Shown here: positions 1 through 5,622 of the stretch, one piece after another
Layout of the letters: each line of letters starts with the position of its first letter
How positions within the stretch are numbered: the first letter of the stretch is position 1
NCBI GenBank assembly: GCA_035296085.1
Contig: DATHBP010000206.1
Span: 1-5,622 of the forward strand
From: DATHBP01 sp035296085
Lineage (GTDB): Bacteria; Actinomycetota; Actinomycetes; Propionibacteriales; Nocardioidaceae
Reading direction: 5' to 3'
Length of the DNA: 5,622 bases
Position numbers and translations under genes: made by a program
Notes under the pieces: generated by a model
Databases searched by the model: none
Seen by the model: the letters and a program-made list of their open reading frames with translations, nothing else
What the model was told of the DNA's origin: nothing

Positions 1-456
1 TCGATCATGGCCATGATGCGCTCGCCGCGGACCGCCGTACACCTGGTGACGTTGCTGGAGGACATGCCGGTACAGGAGACGGTGGACAGCATCGCGGAGC
101 TGAGCAAGGCGGACCTGCCGCTGGGTGCCGTGGTGGTCAACCAGGTACGCCGCACGCCCCTGGACGCGGCCGCGCTGAGCACGGCGGCCGACGGCGGGTT
201 GCCGGCGCAGGATCTGGGCGCAGCGCTGCGGCGTGCCGGGCTGCCCGACTCCGAACCCGTCGTGGCCGGTCTGTTCACCGAGGCGCGCGAGCTCGCCGAA
301 CGGCTGGCGCTGGAGGAGGAGCAGCGCAGCATCGTCGACGGCTTGGCGTTGCCCAGCGTGGAGCTGCCGCTGCTCGCCGACGGCGTCGACCTCGGCGGTC
401 TCTACGAGCTCGCCGAAGAGATCGTCGAGCAGCTCCTCGAGCGCGAGCCCAGATGA
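1..456 (+). CDS. bagA: ArsA/Get3-family ATPase, first subunit (BagA-type), 5'-truncated by window edge
   Basis: The reading frame is open from base 1 and ends with TGA at 454-456, giving about 151 visible C-terminal residues. The ATG at 7 is internal rather than the start: homologues are about 340 residues long, so roughly the first 190, including the P-loop and switch regions, lie outside the window. The visible part begins with SPRTAVHLVTLLEDMPVQET, the segment that follows the helical client-binding region in this family. It continues with GAVVVNQV, equivalent to the nucleotide-base-recognising VNQ strand of Get3, and ends in an acidic helix. The family comprises cytosolic P-loop ATPases related to the arsenite pump ATPase ArsA and the tail-anchored-protein chaperone Get3. 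In M. tuberculosis the homologous pair Rv3679/Rv3680 (BagA/BagB) forms a complex and affects growth on glycerol. The stop overlaps the next start (ATGA, 453-456), which suggests translational coupling and near-equal output of the two subunits. The family call is firm; the BagA name rests on synteny and the partial sequence. Confidence 0.88.
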   Translation, partial: SIMAMMRSPRTAVHLVTLLEDMPVQETVDSIAELSKADLPLGAVVVNQVRRTPLDAAALSTAADGGLPAQDLGAALRRAGLPDSEPVVAGLFTEARELAERLALEEEQRSIVDGLALPSVELPLLADGVDLGGLYELAEEIVEQLLEREPR

Positions 457-1676
457 GCGCCACGCCCGCCCACCCACGGCGTACGGCCCAGCCGCGGGTA
501 GGCCCGCTCGCGAGCCGCTCCGGCAGCTCACCTCGGCTCGACATCGACGCCCTGCTCGCCGACGACCAGGTCCGCATCCTCGTCTGCTGCGGGGCCGGCG
601 GAGTCGGGAAGACCACCACCTCGGCGGCACTGGCGCTACGGGCGGCCGAGCGGGGCCGGCGAGCGGTCGTGCTCACGATCGACCCGGCCAAGCGGCTCGC
701 CCAGTCGATGGGGCTGACCGAGCTCGACAACAACCCGCGTCCGGTACGGGGGCTGAGCGCATCGGCGACCGGGTCACTCGACGCGATGATGCTGGACATG
801 AAGCGGACGTTCGACGAGGTCGTGGAGGCGCACGCCAGTCGACAGAAAGCCGAGCAGATCTTCGCCAACCCGTTCTACCAAGCCCTGTCCAGCTCCTTCG
901 CCGGCACCCAGGAGTACATGGCGATGGAAAAGCTCGGCCAGCTGCACACCGATACCCGCGACGGCGGGCGCTGGGACCTCATCGTGGTCGACACCCCACC
1001 GTCTCGGTCGGCACTCGACTTCCTCGACGCGCCCGAGCGGCTGTCCTCACTGCTCGACGGGCGGCTGATCCGGCTGCTGCTCGCACCCGCCCGCGGCCCG
1101 GCCCGGCTCTTCTCCGTCGGGCTTGGCGTCGTCACCAGCGCCCTCAACCGCGTCCTGGGGACTCAGGTGCTCCGCGACATGCAGACGTTCATCGCCGCGT
1201 TCGACACCCTCTTCGGCGGCTTTCGCCAGCGCGCGGAGCGTACGTTCTCGCTGCTGCAGGACCGGGAGACGGCGTTCCTCGTCATTGCGGCTCCGGAGCC
1301 GGATGCTCTGCGCGAGGCGTCGTACTTCGTGGAACGGCTCAACAAGGAGTCCATGCCGCTGGCCGGCCTGGTGCTCAACCGGGTGAGCACCAGCCAGGCC
1401 GCTGTGCTGTCCGAGGACCAGGCCCGCGGTGCGGCGGAGCGGCTGAACGCCGATGGTGGCGCCGAGCCGGAAGCGGCATCTGGCACAGCGGTCGTGAGCG
1501 CCCTGCTCCGGCTGCACGCCGACCGGATGCGCCAGCTCGCGCGTGAGGCACGGCTGCGCACTCGGTTCACCGCCGCCCACCCCGCGGTGCCGGTCGCGAC
1601 GGTGCCGGCGCTGCCCGGCGACATACATGACCTGGACGGCTTGCGGCGGGTGGGCGACCTGCTAGCCGTATCCTGA
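453..1676 (+). CDS. bagB: ArsA/Get3-family ATPase, second subunit (BagB-type)
   Basis: A 407-residue cytosolic P-loop ATPase. Residues 1-28 look disordered (Pro, Arg and Ser rich). The P-loop is CCGAGGVGKTTT (45-56), the switch I region TIDPAKRL (75-82), the switch II region VVDTPPS (178-184), and the strand LVLNRV (306-311) corresponds to the Get3 VNQ strand. Residues 108-165 and 196-265 are helical, rich in Met, Leu and Phe, and sit where Get3 and ArsA carry their client-binding or regulatory helices. Two oddities are visible. The signature lysine of deviant Walker A motifs (K in KGGVGKT) is Ala48 here, and the only cysteines are the adjacent pair C45-C46, so the zinc-binding CxxC of eukaryotic Get3 is absent. 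The start overlaps the upstream stop by four bases and has no strong ribosome-binding site, consistent with coupled translation. Its partner is the preceding subunit. A longer open frame over the same bases (233-1546) is Arg/Pro/Ala rich and has no motifs. The family assignment is secure; the substrate, whether membrane-protein client or something else, is not shown by sequence. Confidence 0.93.
   Translation: MSATPAHPRRTAQPRVGPLASRSGSSPRLDIDALLADDQVRILVCCGAGGVGKTTTSAALALRAAERGRRAVVLTIDPAKRLAQSMGLTELDNNPRPVRGLSASATGSLDAMMLDMKRTFDEVVEAHASRQKAEQIFANPFYQALSSSFAGTQEYMAMEKLGQLHTDTRDGGRWDLIVVDTPPSRSALDFLDAPERLSSLLDGRLIRLLLAPARGPARLFSVGLGVVTSALNRVLGTQVLRDMQTFIAAFDTLFGGFRQRAERTFSLLQDRETAFLVIAAPEPDALREASYFVERLNKESMPLAGLVLNRVSTSQAAVLSEDQARGAAERLNADGGAEPEAASGTAVVSALLRLHADRMRQLAREARLRTRFTAAHPAVPVATVPALPGDIHDLDGLRRVGDLLAVS
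1669..1674 (+). promoter_or_regulatory. Candidate -10 box of a leaderless ponA2 promoter
   Basis: TATCCT fits the actinobacterial -10 consensus TANNNT and ends six bases before the A of the ponA2 ATG. That is the spacing expected if transcription starts on the start codon itself. No purine-rich Shine-Dalgarno sequence precedes the ATG (the bases are CCTGACCAG), and the frame is closed upstream by TAG at 1663-1665, so no earlier start is possible. No convincing -35 is seen at 16-18 bases; TTGCGG at 1641-1646 is too distant (22-base spacer). The box lies inside the last codons of the ATPase gene and could be chance. If real, ponA2 could be expressed independently of the ATPase operon. Confidence 0.4.
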
Positions 1677-1680
1677 CCAG

Positions 1681-4224
1681 ATGCCGACGCGCAGGGACAA
1701 GTCAGGGCAGTCCGGCTTCTTCCGGCAAAGCGCCGGACTCATTATCGCCAGCGTGCTCACCGGGGTGCTGGTTGCGGGGCTCGCGATTCCCTTCGCCGGG
1801 TTGCTCGGGCTCGGTGCCCGGTCCACCGCGGACGCGCTGTCCAACCTGCCGGCCAGCATGAAGCAGCACACCCTCCCCGAGACGACACGGGTGTACGCCG
1901 CCAACGGCCGCCTGCTCGCCAACTTCTACAGCCAGAACCGCACCGTGGTTCCGCTGAAGAAGATCGACCCGCTGATGCGCAAGGCGATCGTGTCGATCGA
2001 AGACGACCGATTCTACGAGCACGGGGCGCTCGACATTCGCGGCACTATCCGCGCGTTCATCGCCAACCAGGCGTCCTCCGATGTGGTGCAGGGCGGGTCG
2101 TCGATCACCCAGCAGTACGTCAAGATGTCGCTGCTCGAAAGCGCGAAGACCGCCAAGCAGCGCGCTGCGGCCACCGCGGACACCTACGCCCGCAAGCTGC
2201 AGGAGCTGCGCTATGCCGTGGCGGTCGAGGACTCGCACTCGAAGAAGTGGATCCTCGAGCAGTACCTCAACATCGCCTACTTCGGCGACGGCGTGTACGG
2301 CGTCGAGGCGGCCGCGCAGCACTACTTCTCCCGCTCCGCGAAAAAGCTGAGCCTGACGCAGGCCGCTCTGCTCGCCGGGCTGGTCAAGAACCCGACCGCC
2401 TACGACCCGACCACCTTCCCCGACGCGGCAATTGGCCGGCGCGATGTCGTACTCGACCGGATGCGCGAGCTGCGCGTCATCAGCAAGGACCGGGCGCGAC
2501 GGGCCCTCCAGGCCCCGCTCCGGCTGAACGTCACTCCGACGCCCAACGGCTGCGTGTCCACGATCGCTCCGTTCTTCTGTGACTACGTGCGCCGCTACCT
2601 CATGGGCGACCCCAAGCTCGGAGACACCCCGCAAGAGCGGCTCCAACTGATCAATACCGGCGGCCTGACGATCGAAACGACCCTCGACCCGAAGATCCAG
2701 CGGGCCGGCGACCGAGCCGTCGCCCGCAACGTCTCGCCCACCGACAACGCGATCGGCGGCCTGGCGTTCGTCGAGCCGGGCAGCGGAGCCGTGCGAGGCC
2801 TCGCGCAGTCACGCCCGATGGGCCGCAACGCCAAAGCCGGGCAGACCTACCTCAACTACGTCGTCGACCAGCGCTACGGCGACGCGAACGGGTTCCAGGG
2901 CGGATCGACGTTCAAGGCGTTCACCCTCGCAGCCGCCATCAAGCAGGGCATCCCGTTGAACACCACTATCAGCGCGCCGCAACAGATCGCCGTCCCTGAA
3001 CAGAACTACCGCACCTGCGAAGGCCCTTACACCTCCACCGCCCAGTGGAGCCCGCAGAACAGCACTGGCGCGGGCACCTACGACCTCTACTCCGGCACGC
3101 AGACATCGGTCAACACGTTCTACGCGCAGCTGGAAGAACGCACCGGCCTCTGCGAGCCGTGGCGGCTCGCCAACGCCATGGGTGTGCGTCTGCCCGAGAG
3201 CGCAATGGTTCCCTCGTTCACACTCGGCGTCGCGCCGGTGAGCCCGCTGGAGATGGCCAACGCATACGCCACGTTCGCGGCGCGTGGCATCGGCTGCGAC
3301 GCGCACCCAGTGACGGAGATCCTGGACCGGGACGGCAAACCGCTGCCCTTCACCGAGCCCACCTGCACGCGGGTGCTCGCCAAGCGGGTGGCCGACGCCG
3401 TCAACGATGTGCTCCGCGGTGTGCAGGAGCCGCCGTCGGGGTTCGGCTACCTGGGCGACATTGCGCTCGACCAGCCGTCGGCAGCCAAGACAGGTACGAC
3501 GACCGGCAACATGGCGGTCTGGTTCGTCGGCTACACGCCCAACATGTCTACGGCCGCGATGGTGGCCGGCGCCAACGACCGCGGTAGCTGGATCACGCTC
3601 AACGGACAAACGCTCGGCGGCACCCGCACCGACTCCGCGTACGGCAGCACCACCGCGGGACCCATGTGGTACGCCGCCATGCACGCGATAGAGGGCATGT
3701 TGAAGAACACCGACTTCGTCGAGCCGCCCAAAGAGGTGATCCGCGGCAAGGAGCGAGTCGTGCCGTCCGTGGCGGGGTTCAGCGTTGCCCAAGCTCGCAC
3801 GGCCTTGCGGGCGCGCGGCTTCGAGGTGGCGGTCTCACCGTCGCTGGTCGACTCGAGCTACTCCTACGGCACCGTCGCCTACACCAGCCCCGGTGCCTTC
3901 AGCACCGCCACGACGAGCACCACGGTGACCATCTACGTCTCCGACGGCACCCCGTTCGTCGCCCCGACACCCACCTTCACACCTCCGCCCAGCCCCGATC
4001 CGACCCAGCCGCCCGACCCCGACCCGACGCCTACGCCGAAGCCAACCCCGACGCCGAAACCGACTCCGAGTCCCACGCCGCCACCTCCTACGCCGACACC
4101 GCCGACTCCGTCACCGCCGACACCGACGCCCAGTGGCACCCCCAGCACGCCCGGGAACGGCAACGGGCACGGCAACGGCAATGGCGGGGGCGGGGGCGGC
4201 GGAGGAGACGGCGGCAGGCACTAG
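1681..4224 (+). CDS. ponA2: Class A penicillin-binding protein, bifunctional transglycosylase/transpeptidase with C-terminal PASTA domain (PonA2 type)
   Basis: An 847-residue type II membrane protein that polymerises glycan strands from lipid II and cross-links their stem peptides outside the membrane. A short basic cytosolic tail is followed by one membrane helix (about 18-43). The GT51 domain (about 70-265) shows EDDRFYEH with catalytic E107, GGSSITQQ (138-145), RKLQE (171-175, second acidic residue E175) and ILEQYLN (191-197). The transpeptidase domain (about 355-640) has STFK (nucleophile S409, K412), SVN (476-478) and KTGTT (603-607), so both activities look intact. One PASTA domain spans about 693-756. 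A low-complexity tail follows: half proline (758-824), then Gly/Asn (825-845). All six cysteines (291, 300, 446, 491, 539, 562) are extracytoplasmic and could form disulfides. The ATG is the only possible start because TAG closes the frame upstream. The gene lies four bases after the Get3-like ATPase gene, where relatives have a WhiB gene. It ends in tandem TAG TAG. The M. tuberculosis homologue is about 810 residues, so the tail accounts for much of the extra length. The enzyme class is certain; the ponA2 name rests on synteny and the PASTA domain. Confidence 0.96.
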   Translation: MPTRRDKSGQSGFFRQSAGLIIASVLTGVLVAGLAIPFAGLLGLGARSTADALSNLPASMKQHTLPETTRVYAANGRLLANFYSQNRTVVPLKKIDPLMRKAIVSIEDDRFYEHGALDIRGTIRAFIANQASSDVVQGGSSITQQYVKMSLLESAKTAKQRAAATADTYARKLQELRYAVAVEDSHSKKWILEQYLNIAYFGDGVYGVEAAAQHYFSRSAKKLSLTQAALLAGLVKNPTAYDPTTFPDAAIGRRDVVLDRMRELRVISKDRARRALQAPLRLNVTPTPNGCVSTIAPFFCDYVRRYLMGDPKLGDTPQERLQLINTGGLTIETTLDPKIQRAGDRAVARNVSPTDNAIGGLAFVEPGSGAVRGLAQSRPMGRNAKAGQTYLNYVVDQRYGDANGFQGGSTFKAFTLAAAIKQGIPLNTTISAPQQIAVPEQNYRTCEGPYTSTAQWSPQNSTGAGTYDLYSGTQTSVNTFYAQLEERTGLCEPWRLANAMGVRLPESAMVPSFTLGVAPVSPLEMANAYATFAARGIGCDAHPVTEILDRDGKPLPFTEPTCTRVLAKRVADAVNDVLRGVQEPPSGFGYLGDIALDQPSAAKTGTTTGNMAVWFVGYTPNMSTAAMVAGANDRGSWITLNGQTLGGTRTDSAYGSTTAGPMWYAAMHAIEGMLKNTDFVEPPKEVIRGKERVVPSVAGFSVAQARTALRARGFEVAVSPSLVDSSYSYGTVAYTSPGAFSTATTSTTVTIYVSDGTPFVAPTPTFTPPPSPDPTQPPDPDPTPTPKPTPTPKPTPSPTPPPPTPTPPTPSPPTPTPSGTPSTPGNGNGHGNGNGGGGGGGGDGGRH
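3952..4215 (+). repeat. Low-complexity tract encoding the Pro/Thr/Ser then Gly/Asn tail of the PBP
   Basis: After the PASTA domain the sequence becomes a degenerate run of CCGACGCC-like units. These encode repeated Pro-Thr, Pro-Lys and Pro-Ser dipeptides (residues 758-824), about half of them proline. From 4153 the composition switches to G-rich DNA encoding Asn-Gly repeats and then an eight-glycine run (835-842) containing two GGGGG blocks (4186-4190 and 4192-4196). On the + strand the tract is therefore first C-rich and then G-rich. Such tracts tend to change length by slippage. At the protein level this is probably an extended, flexible segment within or across the cell wall. No enzymatic motif is visible in it. 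Confidence 0.85.
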
Positions 4225-4230
4225 TAGCGG

Positions 4231-4689
4231 CTAGCCCTGCAGCTGGCGCCGAACCTCCGCTGCAACGACTCCGCCGTCGGCACGGCCTCGGGTTGCTGCC
4301 TGCAACGCGCCCATGACCTTGCCCATGGCCTTGGCGTCACCGGCCGCACCAAGGCGCTGGATGGCGTCCGTGACCAGCGCCACGATGTCGTCTGAGCTCA
4401 ACGGCGTGGGCAGGTAGTCAGCGAGGATGCGTGCCTCGGTGCGTTCCTTGTCGGCCAGATCCGATCGGTTGGCCTTGTCGTAGGCATCCGACGCCTCGCG
4501 GCGCTTCTTCGCCTCGGCGGCCAGCACGTCGACCACCTGGTCGTCGGTGAGCTGCCTGGCCTCCTTGCCGGCGACCTCCGCGTTCGTGACTGCGGTCAAC
4601 GCCATGCGCAGCGTCGAGGAGCGCAGCTCCTCGCGCCCCTTGATCGCCGCGGTGAGGTCCGCGCGCAACCGTTCCTTGAGCTCGGCCAT
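4231..4689 (-). CDS. yqeY: GatB/YqeY domain protein
   Basis: A 152-residue, mostly helical cytosolic protein of the usual YqeY length. It begins MAELKERLRADL and is followed by helices containing AAEAKKRREASDAY (57-70), EARILADYLPTPLS (85-98), MGKVMGAL (122-129) and a C-terminal GRADGGVVAAEV segment (135-146), all typical of the family. The domain matches the C-terminal tail of GatB, the amidotransferase subunit that binds misacylated tRNA. The stand-alone protein has no catalytic residues of its own and its cellular role is not established. I chose the ATG at 4689 because the family starts here. The frame stays open 21 residues further, to 4752, but that extension is unlike the family and would run into the divergent gene. 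No Shine-Dalgarno sequence is evident upstream, so the mRNA may be leaderless. It converges with the PBP gene across six bases and diverges from the phosphoesterase gene. Confidence 0.93.
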   Translation of the reverse strand: MAELKERLRADLTAAIKGREELRSSTLRMALTAVTNAEVAGKEARQLTDDQVVDVLAAEAKKRREASDAYDKANRSDLADKERTEARILADYLPTPLSSDDIVALVTDAIQRLGAAGDAKAMGKVMGALQAATRGRADGGVVAAEVRRQLQG

Positions 4690-4714
4690 GCCGACAGTGT
4701 GGCAGCCTTGCGCC
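4690..4714. promoter_or_regulatory. Very short divergent intergenic region, possible back-to-back leaderless promoters
   Basis: Only 25 bases separate the yqeY start (minus strand) from the preferred phosphoesterase start. Six bases before each start codon lies a hexamer with A at position 2 and T at position 6, the two strongest bases of the actinobacterial -10 box. They are CACACT on the minus strand (4701-4696) and CAGCCT on the plus strand (4703-4708). Both lack the first T of TANNNT, and no ribosome-binding site precedes either gene. The symmetric placement is suggestive, but each hexamer is a weak match and could arise by chance. Confidence 0.25.
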
Positions 4715-5617
4715 GTGCATCCGGTGGCTTCCGCGTCGCTGGCCATCGCCACGCTCGGGCTGGGCGGCCTCGGGTACGCCGCAGGCTATGAGGTACGCGC
4801 ATTCGCTCTGCGCGAGGTGGCCGTACCGGCTCTCAAACCCGGCAGCCGTCCGTTGCGGGTACTGCACGTGTCGGACCTCCACCTCACGCCGGCCCAGCAC
4901 AAGAAGCAGTCGTGGGTACGTGAGCTGGCCGCGCTCGAACCGGACCTGGTCGTCAACACCGGTGACAACCTCGCGCATCGGGATGCGGTTCCGTTCGTCG
5001 TCGACTCGCTCGGGCCGCTGCTCGACGTGCCGGGGGTCTTCGTCTTCGGGTCGAACGACTACTTCGCACCGATCGCGAAGAACCCCGCCCGCTACCTGCT
5101 TCCCGCCGGCGGACGCCAGCGCCGCTACGGCGCACGACTGCCCTGGCGGGATCTGCGGGAGGCGCTCACCGGTCGCGGCTGGGTCGACCTCACGAACGCG
5201 AGAGCCGAGCTGAGCGTCGGCGGGGTCCGGCTTTCGTTCGCCGGCGTGGACGATCCGCATCTCGGCTACGACCGGCTCGCCGCGGTGGCCGGTCCGGCCG
5301 ACGAGTCGGCGGACTTGGCGATCGGCGTCACGCATGCCCCCTACCGCCGGGTCCTGGACGCGTTCCGCTCCGACGGTTACGCGTTGGTCTTCGCCGGCCA
5401 CACGCACGGCGGCCAGCTGTGCCTGCCCGGCAAGGGCGCCCTGGTCACCAACTGCGACCTGGACACCGCCCGGGCGAAGGGCCTGCATCGCCACCCTGCG
5501 GGCGACCCGGAGGGCGCCTGGCTTCACGTGTCCGCGGGGCTGGGTACCTCGCCCATGGCTCCGGTGCGCTTTTGCTGTCGGCCGGAGGCGACGCTGCTCA
5601 CCCTGCACGCGCGCTGA
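4715..5617 (+). CDS. Membrane-anchored calcineurin-like metallophosphoesterase (YkuE/Rv3683-like)
   Basis: With the GTG at 4715 the protein has 300 residues. An N-terminal hydrophobic helix (about 4-25) probably tethers or exports it. The catalytic fold follows, with SDLH (D54, H56), TGDN (D84, N85), GSND (112-115), VTHAP (H207) and GHTH (H229, H231). These correspond to the five dinuclear-metal motifs of calcineurin-like phosphoesterases, except that the usual GNHD reads GSND. The fold hydrolyses phosphoester or pyrophosphate bonds, and the substrate here is unknown; related YkuE-type proteins are cell-envelope-associated. Alternative in-frame starts are ATG 4688 (which shares bases with the yqeY start codon), GTG 4697 and GTG 4724. 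I chose 4715 because it puts the usual number of residues before the hydrophobic helix and avoids overlap with yqeY. The frame is open back to 4547, but that part lies antisense to yqeY. Homologues commonly sit next to ponA2-type genes, as Rv3683 does in M. tuberculosis. The fold is certain and the start moderately so. Confidence 0.9.
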   Translation: MHPVASASLAIATLGLGGLGYAAGYEVRAFALREVAVPALKPGSRPLRVLHVSDLHLTPAQHKKQSWVRELAALEPDLVVNTGDNLAHRDAVPFVVDSLGPLLDVPGVFVFGSNDYFAPIAKNPARYLLPAGGRQRRYGARLPWRDLREALTGRGWVDLTNARAELSVGGVRLSFAGVDDPHLGYDRLAAVAGPADESADLAIGVTHAPYRRVLDAFRSDGYALVFAGHTHGGQLCLPGKGALVTNCDLDTARAKGLHRHPAGDPEGAWLHVSAGLGTSPMAPVRFCCRPEATLLTLHAR

Positions 5618-5622
5618 GCCTG

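Noticed and set aside
233..1546. 437-residue plus-strand open frame, longer than the ATPase it overlaps
   Set aside because: Its translation is Arg/Pro/Ala rich with no motif, while the frame starting at 453 contains the P-loop and switch motifs. It is a GC-rich shadow frame.
1702..2646. 314-residue minus-strand frame opposite the glycosyltransferase domain of the PBP
   Set aside because: No domain or motif is visible, and the opposite strand carries the conserved GT51 motifs in the right order.
4153..4210. Possible G-quadruplex in the G-rich end of the PBP gene
   Set aside because: Four G runs of three or more exist (4153, 4165, 4186, 4192), but two loops are about 9 and 18 bases, longer than the canonical limit. 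The runs are explained by glycine codons.
4229..4255. Short inverted repeat GGCTAGCC and neighbouring palindromes as a terminator between ponA2 and yqeY
   Set aside because: The self-complementary stretch is too short for a stable stem and has no T tract; it overlaps the yqeY stop codon and last codons.
3666..4316. Alternative plus-strand frame running past the PBP stop, possibly reached by frameshifting in the repetitive tail
   Set aside because: The encoded sequence is His/Arg-rich noise, the correct frame ends in a clean tandem stop, and no slippery site with a downstream structure is evident.
4690..4752. N-terminal extension of YqeY starting at 4752 (minus)
   Set aside because: The extra 21 residues do not resemble the family, and the bases would overlap the divergent phosphoesterase start. 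The ATG at 4689 matches the normal protein start.
4418..5608. 396-residue minus-strand frame opposite the phosphoesterase
   Set aside because: Its composition is dominated by Arg, Gly, Ala and Val without recognisable motifs, and it lies opposite a gene with all metal motifs. It is a codon-bias shadow.

Overview
The window is high-GC DNA, and its codons end overwhelmingly in G or C. Gene content and order point to an actinobacterium: a pair of ArsA/Get3-type ATPases, a PASTA-bearing class A penicillin-binding protein (PBP), a GatB/YqeY protein and a membrane-tethered metallophosphoesterase. This resembles the Rv3679-Rv3680-(whiB4)-ponA2-Rv3683 neighbourhood of Mycobacterium tuberculosis and the ArsA-ArsA-wblA-PBP neighbourhood of Streptomyces, as I remember them. 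The phosphoesterase looks most like proteins from Micromonosporaceae-type genera, but genus cannot be fixed by eye.

Layout. 1-456 (+): C-terminal half of the first Get3-like ATPase (BagA-type), cut by the window edge. 453-1676 (+): the second, complete Get3-like ATPase (BagB-type), overlapping the first by the four bases ATGA. 1681-4224 (+): ponA2-type bifunctional PBP, starting four bases after the ATPase stop and ending in a long proline-rich then glycine/asparagine-rich tail. 4231-4689 (-): GatB/YqeY protein, convergent with ponA2 across a six-base gap. 4715-5617 (+): metallophosphoesterase, divergent from yqeY across about 25 bases. The window is almost completely coding and no non-coding stretch exceeds about 30 bases. 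I see no tRNA, rRNA, CRISPR array, insertion sequence or obvious hairpin terminator.

How the genes may work together. The two ATPases are very probably translated together and form a heteromeric complex, as their mycobacterial homologues do. PonA2 polymerises and cross-links peptidoglycan outside the membrane. The phosphoesterase is probably membrane-anchored. YqeY is cytosolic, and its role beyond resemblance to the tail domain of GatB is unclear.

This is mostly an ordinary conserved chromosomal region, and I do not see an undescribed multi-gene system. The points most worth a second look are: the missing WhiB gene between the ATPases and ponA2; a well-placed TANNNT box exactly where a leaderless ponA2 promoter would sit; loss of the signature lysine in the BagB-type P-loop; the altered GNHD motif in the phosphoesterase; the low-complexity PonA2 tail; and the extreme compaction around yqeY.
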